A DNA stretch of 64,000 nt from Aliiruegeria sabulilitoris. GTDB lineage: Bacteria; Pseudomonadota; Alphaproteobacteria; Rhodobacterales; Rhodobacteraceae. Location of the stretch: the NCBI RefSeq assembly GCF_001558155.1, contig NZ_LOAS01000002.1, positions 62,001 through 126,000 of the forward strand. The letters run 5' to 3'. The notes under the pieces were generated by a model. That model was not told the DNA's origin, made no database searches, and worked only from the letters and a program-made list of their open reading frames with translations. Positions 1 to 8,313 of this stretch are shown here, one piece after another; the first letter of the stretch is position 1, and each line of letters begins with the position of its first letter. The translations under genes and the position numbers were made by a program.

Positions 1-1
1 G

Positions 2-121
2 CTCAACACCGCACTGGGGGAAATCTTTGCAGTCACCGTGCCCGACGCCAACCCATTCCGCAAAGGCGAGACGGTCCATGTAGGATTCGACCCGACAGCG
101 GCCCGCCTCGTCTCGATGTGA
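2..121 (+). CDS. C-terminal end of a sugar-type ABC transporter ATP-binding protein (partial)
   Basis: Only the last 39 residues lie in the window; the frame is open from the left edge and closes with TGA at 119-121. The segment (GEIFAVTVPDAN, then RKGETVHVGFDP) reads like the last strands of a TOBE domain, the beta-barrel tail of UgpC/MsmK-type ATPases that drive carbohydrate importers. Such an ATPase would fit the neighbouring sugar-dehydrogenase genes, with which it converges. The Walker motifs lie outside the window, so the family call rests on the tail alone. Confidence 0.5.
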   Translation, partial: LNTALGEIFAVTVPDANPFRKGETVHVGFDPTAARLVSM

Positions 122-425
122 TTGGGTGGGGCGGCGAAAGGCCCGGCGGCGCGACCACGTGATCCGGGCCGCAAGTTGCAGGCTCGGCTTGCCGGATATG
201 CACGGCGTTGTTACGTATCTCGCCTTGAAGGCAGGCTTCCCCTTTTCCCGACGGGTTCATCCCTCGCACGCGACCTCTGCCGCGCCGAGGGCTGAGAAGC
301 GGTTCATGGGCACAATACGGATGTGGATTTCGGCGGCGGTCCTTCATGCGTCCGAGCGTGATCTCGAGCCTGTTTCACGCCTGAAGCCTGACATCGAGCG
401 GTTCGCCGCTTGAAACGCTTGATGT
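122..425. other. Intergenic gap between convergent genes
   Basis: No convincing gene is seen here. A 7-bp inverted repeat (GGCCCGG at 140-146, CCGGGCC at 164-170, 17-nt loop) lies just after the ABC ATPase stop and may form a hairpin, but no T-run follows. The rest has no recognised signal. Confidence 0.4.
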
Positions 426-1604
426 TCACAAACCCGTCCAGGCCCCGCCGGCATCGTTGCTGTCTGCCGCAGCGTGAAAGAAGTCGACACCGCGTGCGCC
501 CTCGGCAAGCAATGGAAGGTCGAGCAGGCCGTCCTCCAGCGCAATCCCGTCCCGCCGCGCCTCGATTGCAATCGCCGCTTCTGTATAGAGGTTGGCCCAA
601 GCATCGGACAACGCCTCCCCATGGCCGCGCGGCAGGCGGATCATGCGCTCCGCGCGAGGATGCATGCCCGCGCCGGCGCCACGGGTAATTGTCTGGCGTG
701 GCGCGTTGCGCATGTTCACGTGCAGATGTTCGGGCATCTCGTGATCCCATTCGATCCCGCCCTTTTCGCCATAGACCCGCAACCGCAGCCCCGTCGTATT
801 ACCGATTGCGGCTTGCGACAGCCACATCACCCCCGGCGCACCGTTTTCCAGCCGGAAATTGATGAAGGAGGTGTCTTCCATCGGCTTCTCGCCGCCGCAG
901 ACGTGGAAATCCGCGCGGAGCTTCGCGATCCGTTGGCCGGTGACGAACTCCATCAGGTGCACGGCATGGGTGCCGATATCGCCCGTCGTGGCCGTTCTGC
1001 CGCCCTTCGCGGGGTCCAACCGCCAGGCCAGTTGCTTGATGCTTGGGTCGAATGCGCCGGCGCGTCCGTCCTGGGCATATTCGACCATGACCTGACGCAC
1101 CGGGCCGATTGCACCATCCGCAATCATGCAGGCGGCCTGCACAACCATGGGGTGATAGGCGTAGGGATAGGTGACGGCGAAAACGACGCCTGTTTCTTCC
1201 GCCATCGCGGCCATCGCGGCGCAGTCTTCCCGCGTCATGGCGACTGGCTTGTCACAGATGATATCTATTCCGGCGGCCATGAATGCCTCGGCCACCGGCC
1301 TGTGCAGGAAGTTGGGCGTGCAGATCGCGACCGCGTCGATGCCATCGGGCCGCGCGGCCTCTTCGCGGGCCATCACGGCAAAGTCGGAATAGCTGCGCTC
1401 TTCGGCGAGCAGCCAGTCCTTCCCGGACTGGCGCGCCGTTTCCGGGTCGGACGACAACGCCCCGGCGACGATATTCCAGCGTCCCGAAAGCCGCGCGCCA
1501 TTCGCGTGCCATTGCGCAACCAGGGAGCCGCGCCCGCCGCCGACAAAACCCAACCGCAATCTGCGGCCCGCGGCGGGATAACGGGACGATAGCTTGTCAT
1601 ACAT
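426..1604 (-). CDS. Gfo/Idh/MocA family oxidoreductase (1 of 3)
   Basis: Predicted NAD(P)-dependent dehydrogenase of 392 residues acting on a sugar, inositol or similar polyol. The N-terminal Rossmann fold shows the glycine-rich loop LGFVGGGRGS near residues 18-27. The family's [E/D]KP motif appears as CDKP at 117-120, and the substrate-domain GDIGTH lies near 208-213. The ATG at 1604 is preceded by GGAGAG at good spacing. It is the last gene of a four-gene minus-strand operon and is clearly paralogous to the gene upstream; their C-terminal ends (SNDAGGAWTGL and SNQAGGEWVEL) align. The substrate cannot be read from sequence. Confidence 0.88.
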   Translation of the reverse strand: MYDKLSSRYPAAGRRLRLGFVGGGRGSLVAQWHANGARLSGRWNIVAGALSSDPETARQSGKDWLLAEERSYSDFAVMAREEAARPDGIDAVAICTPNFLHRPVAEAFMAAGIDIICDKPVAMTREDCAAMAAMAEETGVVFAVTYPYAYHPMVVQAACMIADGAIGPVRQVMVEYAQDGRAGAFDPSIKQLAWRLDPAKGGRTATTGDIGTHAVHLMEFVTGQRIAKLRADFHVCGGEKPMEDTSFINFRLENGAPGVMWLSQAAIGNTTGLRLRVYGEKGGIEWDHEMPEHLHVNMRNAPRQTITRGAGAGMHPRAERMIRLPRGHGEALSDAWANLYTEAAIAIEARRDGIALEDGLLDLPLLAEGARGVDFFHAAADSNDAGGAWTGL

Positions 1605-1645
1605 GACGTCTCTCCGATCTCAGCTTGCGCCCGGTGCGTGGGCGC

Positions 1646-2830
1646 TCACAGCTCCACCCATTCTCCACCTGCCTGATTAGAACGAACGGTGGCTTCGATG
1701 AACCGCACACCGTTGGCGCCGTCGGCAACGGTTGGCATGCCCAGCCACCCTTCCGGGATACGCAGCCCATCCTTGCGTGCCGCGACGGCCATTGCAAACT
1801 CGGTGTAGAGATTGCCCCACGCCTCGATGATGCCCTCTGGAAAGCCCCGCCCCGTTCGCACAAGGCGTTCGGTCGTCGGGCTGACCCCATGGCCATGGCC
1901 GCGACTGATGATCCGGTCTGCTTCGCCAAAACGGTTGAACCGGAGCTGCTCGGCCTTTTCTAGGTCCCACTCAATACCCCCTTCGGAGCCGAAGATACGC
2001 AGCCGCAGGCCGCCGCGATTGCCCGGCGCGAGCCGGGTCGCCATCAACGTTCCAGGCACCTCGCCAGCATGGCGGGTCCAGGCAAAGAACGTATCCTCCA
2101 CCGGCTTAGGGGCGCCGCAGACATGGAATTCGGCCCGCAGATCAGTCAGGGGAAGCCCGCTGACAAATTGCGCCAGATGCGCGGCATGGGTGCCGATATC
2201 GCCGACGCAGCTGGTTTTCCCGGTCTTGGACGGGTCGAGGCGCCATTTGACGTGGGGCGCATCGGCAACCTCTTCGGGTGTCATCCAGTCTTGCAGGAAT
2301 TCGACATGGATCTGGTTGATCCGGCCCAGCCCGCCCTCGGACACGATCTGGCGCGCCTGCCGGATCATCGGAAAGCAGGACATCACATAGGACACGCCAA
2401 AGACGCAGCCCGACGCGCTAGTCAACCCCACCAGATCCTCGGCCTCGGAAACCTCGTTGGTCAGCGGTTTGTCGCACAGCACGTCGATGCCTGCATTCAG
2501 AAAGGCCCGCGCGGCGGCGTGATGCAGGTGGTTGGGCGTCGTGATCATCACCGCGTCCACCCCTTCGGAAGGACGCGTCTCGGCGGCAGCCATTTCTTCG
2601 AACGAGACGTAGGCGCGGTCCGGTGCGATCCGGAACTCGGCCGCCCGGCTCCTGGCGCTGTCCTGGTTGGAGGAAAGCGCGCCGGCGACCACCTCCCAGT
2701 GATCGCTCATGCGGGCGGCCATCGCCTGGGTCGCTGCGATCCGTCCGCCACCGACGATGCCCAGGCGCAATCTGCGGGACAGCCGGGGAAAGGGGCCATC
2801 GAAGTTCAAATTGTCGGGAAAGAGTGCCAT
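1646..2830 (-). CDS. Gfo/Idh/MocA family oxidoreductase (2 of 3)
   Basis: Second sugar/polyol dehydrogenase paralog, 394 residues from the ATG at 2830. That start was chosen because GAGGT lies just upstream. An ATG at 2842 overlaps the upstream stop (ATGA) but has no ribosome-binding site. Visible are the Rossmann loop LGIVGGGRIA, the CDKP motif and VGDIGTHAAHL. It is closer to the gene at 426-1604 than to the one at 3495-4646, which suggests a local duplication. The two may act on successive or stereoisomeric substrates; that is inference. Confidence 0.88.
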   Translation of the reverse strand: MALFPDNLNFDGPFPRLSRRLRLGIVGGGRIAATQAMAARMSDHWEVVAGALSSNQDSARSRAAEFRIAPDRAYVSFEEMAAAETRPSEGVDAVMITTPNHLHHAAARAFLNAGIDVLCDKPLTNEVSEAEDLVGLTSASGCVFGVSYVMSCFPMIRQARQIVSEGGLGRINQIHVEFLQDWMTPEEVADAPHVKWRLDPSKTGKTSCVGDIGTHAAHLAQFVSGLPLTDLRAEFHVCGAPKPVEDTFFAWTRHAGEVPGTLMATRLAPGNRGGLRLRIFGSEGGIEWDLEKAEQLRFNRFGEADRIISRGHGHGVSPTTERLVRTGRGFPEGIIEAWGNLYTEFAMAVAARKDGLRIPEGWLGMPTVADGANGVRFIEATVRSNQAGGEWVEL

Positions 2831-2838
2831 CGGAGACC

Positions 2839-3495
2839 TCATTGCGGCGGTGTGGCGCCCTCAGGCAGCATTTCAACCGTCATGAAGATAGAGGGCGTGA
2901 TCGTTTCGAACTGGTGCCAGGGATAATTGCCGTCGGCGTCGAACATTGGCCGATGCGTGCTGCCGGGCGCCATGGGCTCTTCGAGATAGAGCGTGTCGAT
3001 GTCCTTTTCGCGACATTGCTGCATCTTTCCGAAACCCACGATTTGCGTGTGCACTTCACGGAAGCCCGGCACCGGACAGAAGTCGTGATCGCGGTGCAGC
3101 CCGACCTTCAGCGGCACCGAACCGGAATGATAGAAGGTGAATCCGAACTGGCCAATCCACACCTTGGGCGACATGTAGTGGCTGACACCCCGCAGACGTT
3201 CCTCCTGACGGACCTCGAACGCCGACGGCCAGGCTTTCTTGACCTCGTCGAAGAGCGCCGCTTCGTCGGGATAGTCGGCGAACCGCTCGACAATCACGGC
3301 ATGAACGAGAGTGCGCAGCTCGACATCCCGGACAACGGTCGACTGCAGATAGGCCAGTTTCTGATCGCGGATGCCAATCGGCGTTTCGCTCAGATTCAGC
3401 ACTATCACCTTGCCGTGAACCTCTAGGCTGGACTCTTCGGAGACAATCCGGGTCGTGAAGAACGGCTCGGAGATGGAGAGGGTTTCTATCGGCAT
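2839..3495 (-). CDS. Unknown protein, possibly cupin-like
   Basis: A 218-residue protein without signal peptide or membrane segment; I do not recognise the family. The C-terminal half has several histidines and acidic residues (LHRDHDFC, REVHTQIVG, STHRPMF, YPWHQFETI), compatible with a cupin-like metal site, but no canonical cupin motif can be claimed. Its ATG overlaps the stop of the upstream dehydrogenase (TGATG at 3493-3497) and its stop abuts the next dehydrogenase, so the three are probably translationally coupled. The setting suggests an isomerase, lactonase or accessory enzyme of the same catabolic pathway. Confidence 0.7.
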   Translation of the reverse strand: MPIETLSISEPFFTTRIVSEESSLEVHGKVIVLNLSETPIGIRDQKLAYLQSTVVRDVELRTLVHAVIVERFADYPDEAALFDEVKKAWPSAFEVRQEERLRGVSHYMSPKVWIGQFGFTFYHSGSVPLKVGLHRDHDFCPVPGFREVHTQIVGFGKMQQCREKDIDTLYLEEPMAPGSTHRPMFDADGNYPWHQFETITPSIFMTVEMLPEGATPPQ

Positions 3496-4646
3496 CAGAT
3501 TCTGCCTTCCGGGAAGGTTTCAGGTAAAGGTTCGGGCCGGTCGCACCGGCTGGTCATATCGACGAAGCGCCCGGTTTCGGCGGACGCGAGCATCCCTTCC
3601 ATCGCCTCGTAGACGTGGAACGCCATCTCGCCACTGGCGCGCGGCTGGCGGCCTTCCGTGACCGCCTGCGCCATGTCGAGCAGGCCGATCCCGCGGGCGT
3701 CGAAGTTATACCCATGTGTATTTTCGGCAACCGACCATTCCGCCGGCGCCTTGGGCCGGGGGCGCATGGTCCAGCGCGACGTTGCGCGGGTCCGGTACCA
3801 GACCGGCCCTTTAAAGATATTCGCGCCATCGCCGGGATCGGGATCGGGGATGCAGATCGTGCCCTCCTCGCCGTAGATTTCCAGCCGGGGCGTTTCGCTC
3901 TCCCAGACATCGAAGCTGACCATCATCTGTCCGATGACGCCGGACTCGAATTCCATCAGGCTGAGGCAATGGGTGTCGACCTCGACGGGCATCATCTCGC
4001 CATGGCGTGGGCCGTTTTCGATCATTCGTTCCGGGAAGGTCTTGCGCGCCATGCCCGCGACGCGCCGAATGGGGCCAAGGCAGAAGACCAGGGCCGTCAG
4101 GTAATAGGGTCCAAGATCCAGAAGCGGCCCCCCGCCCTTGGCATAGTAGAAATCGGGGTTGGGATGGTGCCGTTCGACACCGTGGGTCGGCACGAAGGCG
4201 GCCACACCCGTTGGCGCGCCGATCACGCCGCTATCGAGCAGCTTGCGTACGGTCTGCCAGCGCCCACCGAGGAACGTGTCGGGCGCATTGCCCACGAGCA
4301 GGCCCTTTTCCCGGCCAAGCTCCAGGATGGCCCGGCCTTCGTCCAGATCCGTCGCGAAGGGCTTTTCGGAATAGACATGCTTGCCGGCATCCAGTGCCGC
4401 GCGGCTGATCTCGGAATGCGCCGCCGGAATTGTCAGGTTCAGGATCGCATCGATGTCGGGGGCGACGATGACCTCTTCCGGCACCGTCGCGCGCGGGATG
4501 CCGTATTGCTCTGCTTTTGCCCGGCTCTCGGCAATGTCGAGGCTTGCGCAGGCGACGATCTCCAGGCCGTCAAAGCTCTTGCAGTTCTTCAGATAGATAT
4601 CGCTGATCCGCCCGCAGCCGATCAGACCCACACGCAGTTTGTCCAT
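3495..4646 (-). CDS. Gfo/Idh/MocA family oxidoreductase (3 of 3)
   Basis: 383-residue NAD(P)-dependent dehydrogenase, first gene of the operon. The Rossmann loop GLIGCGRIS is at residues 7-15 and the canonical EKP motif appears in VYSEKPFATD. The C-terminal domain carries GGGPLLDLGPYYLTAL. The start is supported by GGGGAGG seven bases upstream of the ATG. It diverges from the other two paralogs, so it probably performs a different step. A LacI-type regulator is transcribed divergently across a 124-bp gap containing palindromes. Confidence 0.9.
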   Translation of the reverse strand: MDKLRVGLIGCGRISDIYLKNCKSFDGLEIVACASLDIAESRAKAEQYGIPRATVPEEVIVAPDIDAILNLTIPAAHSEISRAALDAGKHVYSEKPFATDLDEGRAILELGREKGLLVGNAPDTFLGGRWQTVRKLLDSGVIGAPTGVAAFVPTHGVERHHPNPDFYYAKGGGPLLDLGPYYLTALVFCLGPIRRVAGMARKTFPERMIENGPRHGEMMPVEVDTHCLSLMEFESGVIGQMMVSFDVWESETPRLEIYGEEGTICIPDPDPGDGANIFKGPVWYRTRATSRWTMRPRPKAPAEWSVAENTHGYNFDARGIGLLDMAQAVTEGRQPRASGEMAFHVYEAMEGMLASAETGRFVDMTSRCDRPEPLPETFPEGRI

Positions 4647-4736
4647 GTGTTCCTCCCCAAGGGTCTCTTGCAGAAAGACGAAACCGACAGGTGAGTTGCA
4701 ATCATTTTTCGATCATCGGAGAAAACTGATGCACCA

Positions 4737-4763
4737 TTCACATCAAGATTGATGCGATGTGAA
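4737..4763. promoter_or_regulatory. Nested inverted repeats, candidate LacI-family operator
   Basis: Two perfect inverted repeats overlap here. The outer one is TTCACATC (4737-4744) with GATGTGAA (4756-4763) around an 11-nt spacer. The inner one is CATCAA (4741-4746) with TTGATG (4749-4754) around GA. They sit between the divergent dehydrogenase operon and the regulator gene, at the regulator's 5' end, as expected of an autoregulated LacI-family operator. Binding is inferred. Confidence 0.55.
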
Positions 4764-4770
4764 GGGAATG

Positions 4771-5820
4771 ATGGATTCTGATCTGGAAACTCCCGCGATG
4801 AACCGAAAACGCCACGCCACCATTGCCGAGATCGCAAGGCTTGCCGGGGTAGGCACGGCGACGGTCGACCGCGTGCTGCACAATCGCGGGACGGTCCGGG
4901 AAACCACGCGGCAGAGAGTGGAGCAGGCACGGGCGGCGATCGAACGCGGCGCGCCAATGTCGCCCCGCGCCCGGCCGTGGCGGCTCAAAGTGTTGCTGCC
5001 CGAACTCGCCGGTGCATCAACGGAACATCTCGGCCGGTGCCTGCAAGCTTGCGGCGAACGCGGCAATGCGACCGTCGAATGCGTCTTTGCCCGCAAGATG
5101 GAACCCGCGGCGCTCGCTCGGAAGCTCAGGGCCTGCGCCGGACAGGGGATCGACGCCGTCGCCTTCCAGGCACTCGAAGACCCGCGCGTTCACGATGCCG
5201 TCGATTTCCTGCACGGCGCCAGGATCCCCGCGCTTGCGCTCCTGTCGGGGCTTTCCAACCGGAACATCATCGCCACTGTGGGCATCGACAATCGCGCCGC
5301 CGGGCGGACGGCGGGCTTTCTCATGGGACGGCTCACACGTCAGGCCGGTCGGGTTGCAATTGTCACCGCCGGCAGCCTGTACCGGCTTCACGAAGACCGG
5401 GAGATGGGCTTTCGGGCGGCGTTGCGCGCGGGTTTTCCCCATATCGGCGAGTCCATCGTTCTGAACGGAGAAGATGACGGAACCCGCAATTTCACCGTCG
5501 TCAGCGAAGCGCTGTCCAGATATCCCGATCTTGTCGGGATCTACAATGTCGGCGGCGGGCATGAGGGTGTTGTGCGCGCCCTGAAGGAAGCCGGCGTGGT
5601 CGGTGAACTGATCCATATTGGCCACAACTTTTCTCAGGAAACCCGCTCCTACCTGCTGGATGGAAGCATGGATATCGTCTTGCATCTCGACATGCACAAT
5701 GTGGCCGAACATGCCGTCGAGGCGATGGTCGCGCATTTGGAACAGCGGCAACGAGATCCTGGCGTCCTTCCCATCGGCATCGTGACACGGGAGAACACCG
5801 CCGGTCTCGCGTATTCCTGA
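4771..5820 (+). CDS. LacI-family transcriptional regulator
   Basis: DNA-binding repressor with an N-terminal helix-turn-helix (TIAEIARLAGVGTATVDRVL) and a periplasmic-binding-protein-like effector domain of about 270 residues. The outermost possible start, GTG at 4759, lies inside the outer palindrome and is unlikely. ATG at 4768 or 4771 follows AAGGG, and ATG at 4798 would give a standard 340-residue LacI protein starting MNRKRHATI. Its position opposite the Gfo/Idh operon makes that operon the likely target and a sugar or polyol the likely inducer. The TVDRVL variant resembles the subgroup with periplasmic-binding domain 4. Confidence 0.9.
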   Translation: MDSDLETPAMNRKRHATIAEIARLAGVGTATVDRVLHNRGTVRETTRQRVEQARAAIERGAPMSPRARPWRLKVLLPELAGASTEHLGRCLQACGERGNATVECVFARKMEPAALARKLRACAGQGIDAVAFQALEDPRVHDAVDFLHGARIPALALLSGLSNRNIIATVGIDNRAAGRTAGFLMGRLTRQAGRVAIVTAGSLYRLHEDREMGFRAALRAGFPHIGESIVLNGEDDGTRNFTVVSEALSRYPDLVGIYNVGGGHEGVVRALKEAGVVGELIHIGHNFSQETRSYLLDGSMDIVLHLDMHNVAEHAVEAMVAHLEQRQRDPGVLPIGIVTRENTAGLAYS

Positions 5821-5982
5821 GCAGGGGCCGTCTGCGAGCTTGGTGGCGCCGGTCAGGAAGGCGGCAGCGAGGCTTCCGGTCTTGTCCTTCTCGACAGTTG
5901 GCGTCAATCACTGCTGAAATGGAAGGGTCCCATCGCGGCTTCCGCATTTTCGACCCTTGAGCGCCGTGCCGAGCTCACCTGA

Positions 5983-7977
5983 TCAGATCAGATTTCGCGC
6001 AAGTTCTTCGTCCCACTCGCGCTCCATCACATCCTCTCCATTCAACGTGACACGCATCCGCGCCTCGAGAAAGAACGTCTCCGCATCGCATGTCATTTCC
6101 GCATCGAGAACCGACGCACTGAACCAGCCCTCGCGCCCCATCTCATATTCCTGGTGCAGCTTGAAACATGCCGAAAGAGGGTCGTCCGGGTGGATTCGGA
6201 GTTCGCGCCGCAGGTTGTGGGAGAGACTTGTGCCGATCTCGTCGAATTGCAGCACGCCCTCTCCGAAAATACCTCCCCTGCCCTCGGTGACATAGGTCAC
6301 CTCGCCGGTGAGAAAATCGGTACTCACACGGCGCTCCGTTTCCGCAGGGCGCAGCATGGTGACCGGACAGGATGGCCCCTGAACGGCCGGTTCGAAACCG
6401 GGATAGCTGTCGCCCCCATCGCGCACAGGCAGGCGCAGCAGGCTGGCAGCGGTGTCGATTGTGAGCGTGGCGGCTTCGGGAGCGGGCCAGATGATCGGCC
6501 AATAGGCAGTCCCGATAGATACCCGCAACCGGTGGCCAGGGCGGAAGCGATGCCCACATGCCGAGAGCTTCACGGTCACAGTCTCGTATGTGCCGACCTC
6601 CAGAGGTTCCGGCCATTCGTGGCCATTGCGGTGGGTCAGGTTCAGCACTTGGTAGCTGACACGCGTCACCTTGCCGTCCGGAGCCACGTCACCGATCCGG
6701 ACGACGAGTTGAGCCACTGGCTTGTCCGAGGCGAATTTCAGCACGATCTCGGGAATACCGAGAATTTCCAGATCTTCCTGCAAAAGCTCCGTTTCAAAGG
6801 TCAGCGCGCCGGCATCGTCGCGTCGTTGGTCCGCAGGCATCTCGCCGGGACAGCCCACCGCCATCCACTCGCCGGCCGCTGTGCTGCTGTCCTGCGGCGA
6901 GCGGATCTGCAAGCGCGCGGGCGCATCGGGACAATCGGTCAGACGACCGTGGCCGGTCAGGTACATCTCGGTCATTGCCGTTGCCACAGGCCAGTCCGAC
7001 CCCACCCACCTACCGGGTTGGTATGGGCGAGACGGGTCCGGTTCGACAGCATCGTTGATATAGGCGCGCAGTTTCGGCTCTTCCATGACGCCGGAATCGC
7101 GCCCTTTAAGCCATTGATCCCACCAACGCGTCGCTTCCTGAAGAAAGCCGATCGCCGGACCTGGCACCCCGTCATGCGGATAGACATGGCCCCATGGGCC
7201 TATGATCCCCCGCGTTGGCACGTCCAGGCTCTCCAGCAGACGCGGGACAGAATTGGTGTAGCTGTCGGCCCAGGCGCCAACCACCAGAACCGGGCAGCGG
7301 ATATCCGAGTAGCCCTCCTGAATCGATCCATGCTTCCAGTAGTCGTCATAACGCTGGTGCCGCGCCCAAAGGGCGGGGAAGAAGGGGAGCGATCCCAGTC
7401 GCCGCGTCCAATCCTCGCGCCAGCCCGCGCCAATGACTGCCGGGTCCGCAGGGCGGGCCTGGTAGGCCATCATGATCACCCCCCACCAGAGATTGTCGTT
7501 CAAGAGACAGCCGCCCATGAAGTGAATGTCATCGCGAAACCGGTCGTCTGTCGAATAGCAGGTAATGATCGCCTTCAGGGCCGGCGGGCGGCGGGCGGCG
7601 ACCTGCAGGCTGTTGAAGCCCGACCAGCTCTTGCCCATCATTCCCACGTTACCGTCGCACCATTCCTGCTCGGCAATCCAGGCGATGACCTCGCAGGCAT
7701 CGTCCTGCTCCAGCGGTAGATACTCGTCCGCGAGATGCCCCTCGGATTCCCCGGAGCCGCGAATGTCGACCCGCACGGCGGCATATCCCTGCTCCGCGAA
7801 ATAGCCATGCATCGGAGCATCGCGCCCGCGCGTTCCGTCGCGCTTTCTGTAGGGGATGTATTCCAGCACCGCCGGCACAGCAGCATTGCGCGCGTCTTCG
7901 GGCAGAAAGACTCTCGAGCTGAGGCGGATGCCGTCGGACATGGGGATCCAGACATGTTCCAGAATTTCGAGTGTCAT
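5983..7977 (-). CDS. CocE/NonD-family serine hydrolase (X-Pro dipeptidyl-peptidase fold)
   Basis: 664-residue alpha/beta hydrolase of the S15/CocE group, which cleaves esters, amides or acyl-peptide bonds. The nucleophile serine is Ser117 in GKSWSG. The conserved RVDIRGSGESEG stretch lies near residues 69-80, and GAWADSY and IIGPWGH match the expected regions of the acid and histidine. The C-terminal half is the jelly-roll domain of the family. I chose ATG 7977 because the upstream extension has no homology-like features and AGGAAAG precedes this ATG. There is no signal peptide, so it is probably cytoplasmic. It diverges from an oligopeptide-type binding protein, which may supply its substrate. 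Confidence 0.88.
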   Translation of the reverse strand: MTLEILEHVWIPMSDGIRLSSRVFLPEDARNAAVPAVLEYIPYRKRDGTRGRDAPMHGYFAEQGYAAVRVDIRGSGESEGHLADEYLPLEQDDACEVIAWIAEQEWCDGNVGMMGKSWSGFNSLQVAARRPPALKAIITCYSTDDRFRDDIHFMGGCLLNDNLWWGVIMMAYQARPADPAVIGAGWREDWTRRLGSLPFFPALWARHQRYDDYWKHGSIQEGYSDIRCPVLVVGAWADSYTNSVPRLLESLDVPTRGIIGPWGHVYPHDGVPGPAIGFLQEATRWWDQWLKGRDSGVMEEPKLRAYINDAVEPDPSRPYQPGRWVGSDWPVATAMTEMYLTGHGRLTDCPDAPARLQIRSPQDSSTAAGEWMAVGCPGEMPADQRRDDAGALTFETELLQEDLEILGIPEIVLKFASDKPVAQLVVRIGDVAPDGKVTRVSYQVLNLTHRNGHEWPEPLEVGTYETVTVKLSACGHRFRPGHRLRVSIGTAYWPIIWPAPEAATLTIDTAASLLRLPVRDGGDSYPGFEPAVQGPSCPVTMLRPAETERRVSTDFLTGEVTYVTEGRGGIFGEGVLQFDEIGTSLSHNLRRELRIHPDDPLSACFKLHQEYEMGREGWFSASVLDAEMTCDAETFFLEARMRVTLNGEDVMEREWDEELARNLI

Positions 7978-8313
7978 CGCGATGTGCTTTCCTGTTCGTG
8001 ATTGACGCTCCGAGAACGAAACTCCGCACTGGGCGCCCCGAGCTCGCGCGCCGTGCGACGCCATGATTGTCCGCGTCCGGCTCCAAGCGGCCTCCCTCCG
8101 ACAGGGCTCAACTCCCGCCCGAATACTCAGCGGATCGATCCGGCCTTGCCGCGCGAGCTGTAGGTAGTCGTATCTTTCTATCCGTTTCTTTCCAAACGCT
8201 TTCCTTTGTCGGTGCGCTCGCCCTATAGTCTGAATGCGACATCGGATGTCGAAAAGAAGACACTCCCTTCCCTACGAAAACCGATCGCTGACGAAACAAC
8301 GCTGAAAGTCGAC
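7978..8313. other. Divergent intergenic region
   Basis: A 336-bp gap between two divergent genes that must carry both promoters. TATAGT at 8224-8229 is a possible -10 for the plus-strand gene, but no matching -35 is seen at the right distance. No clear operator was found. Confidence 0.3.

Noticed and set aside
6154-7719. 521-codon plus-strand open frame inside the CocE/NonD hydrolase
   Set aside because: The minus-strand product has the serine nucleophile and full-length fold; the antisense product has none.
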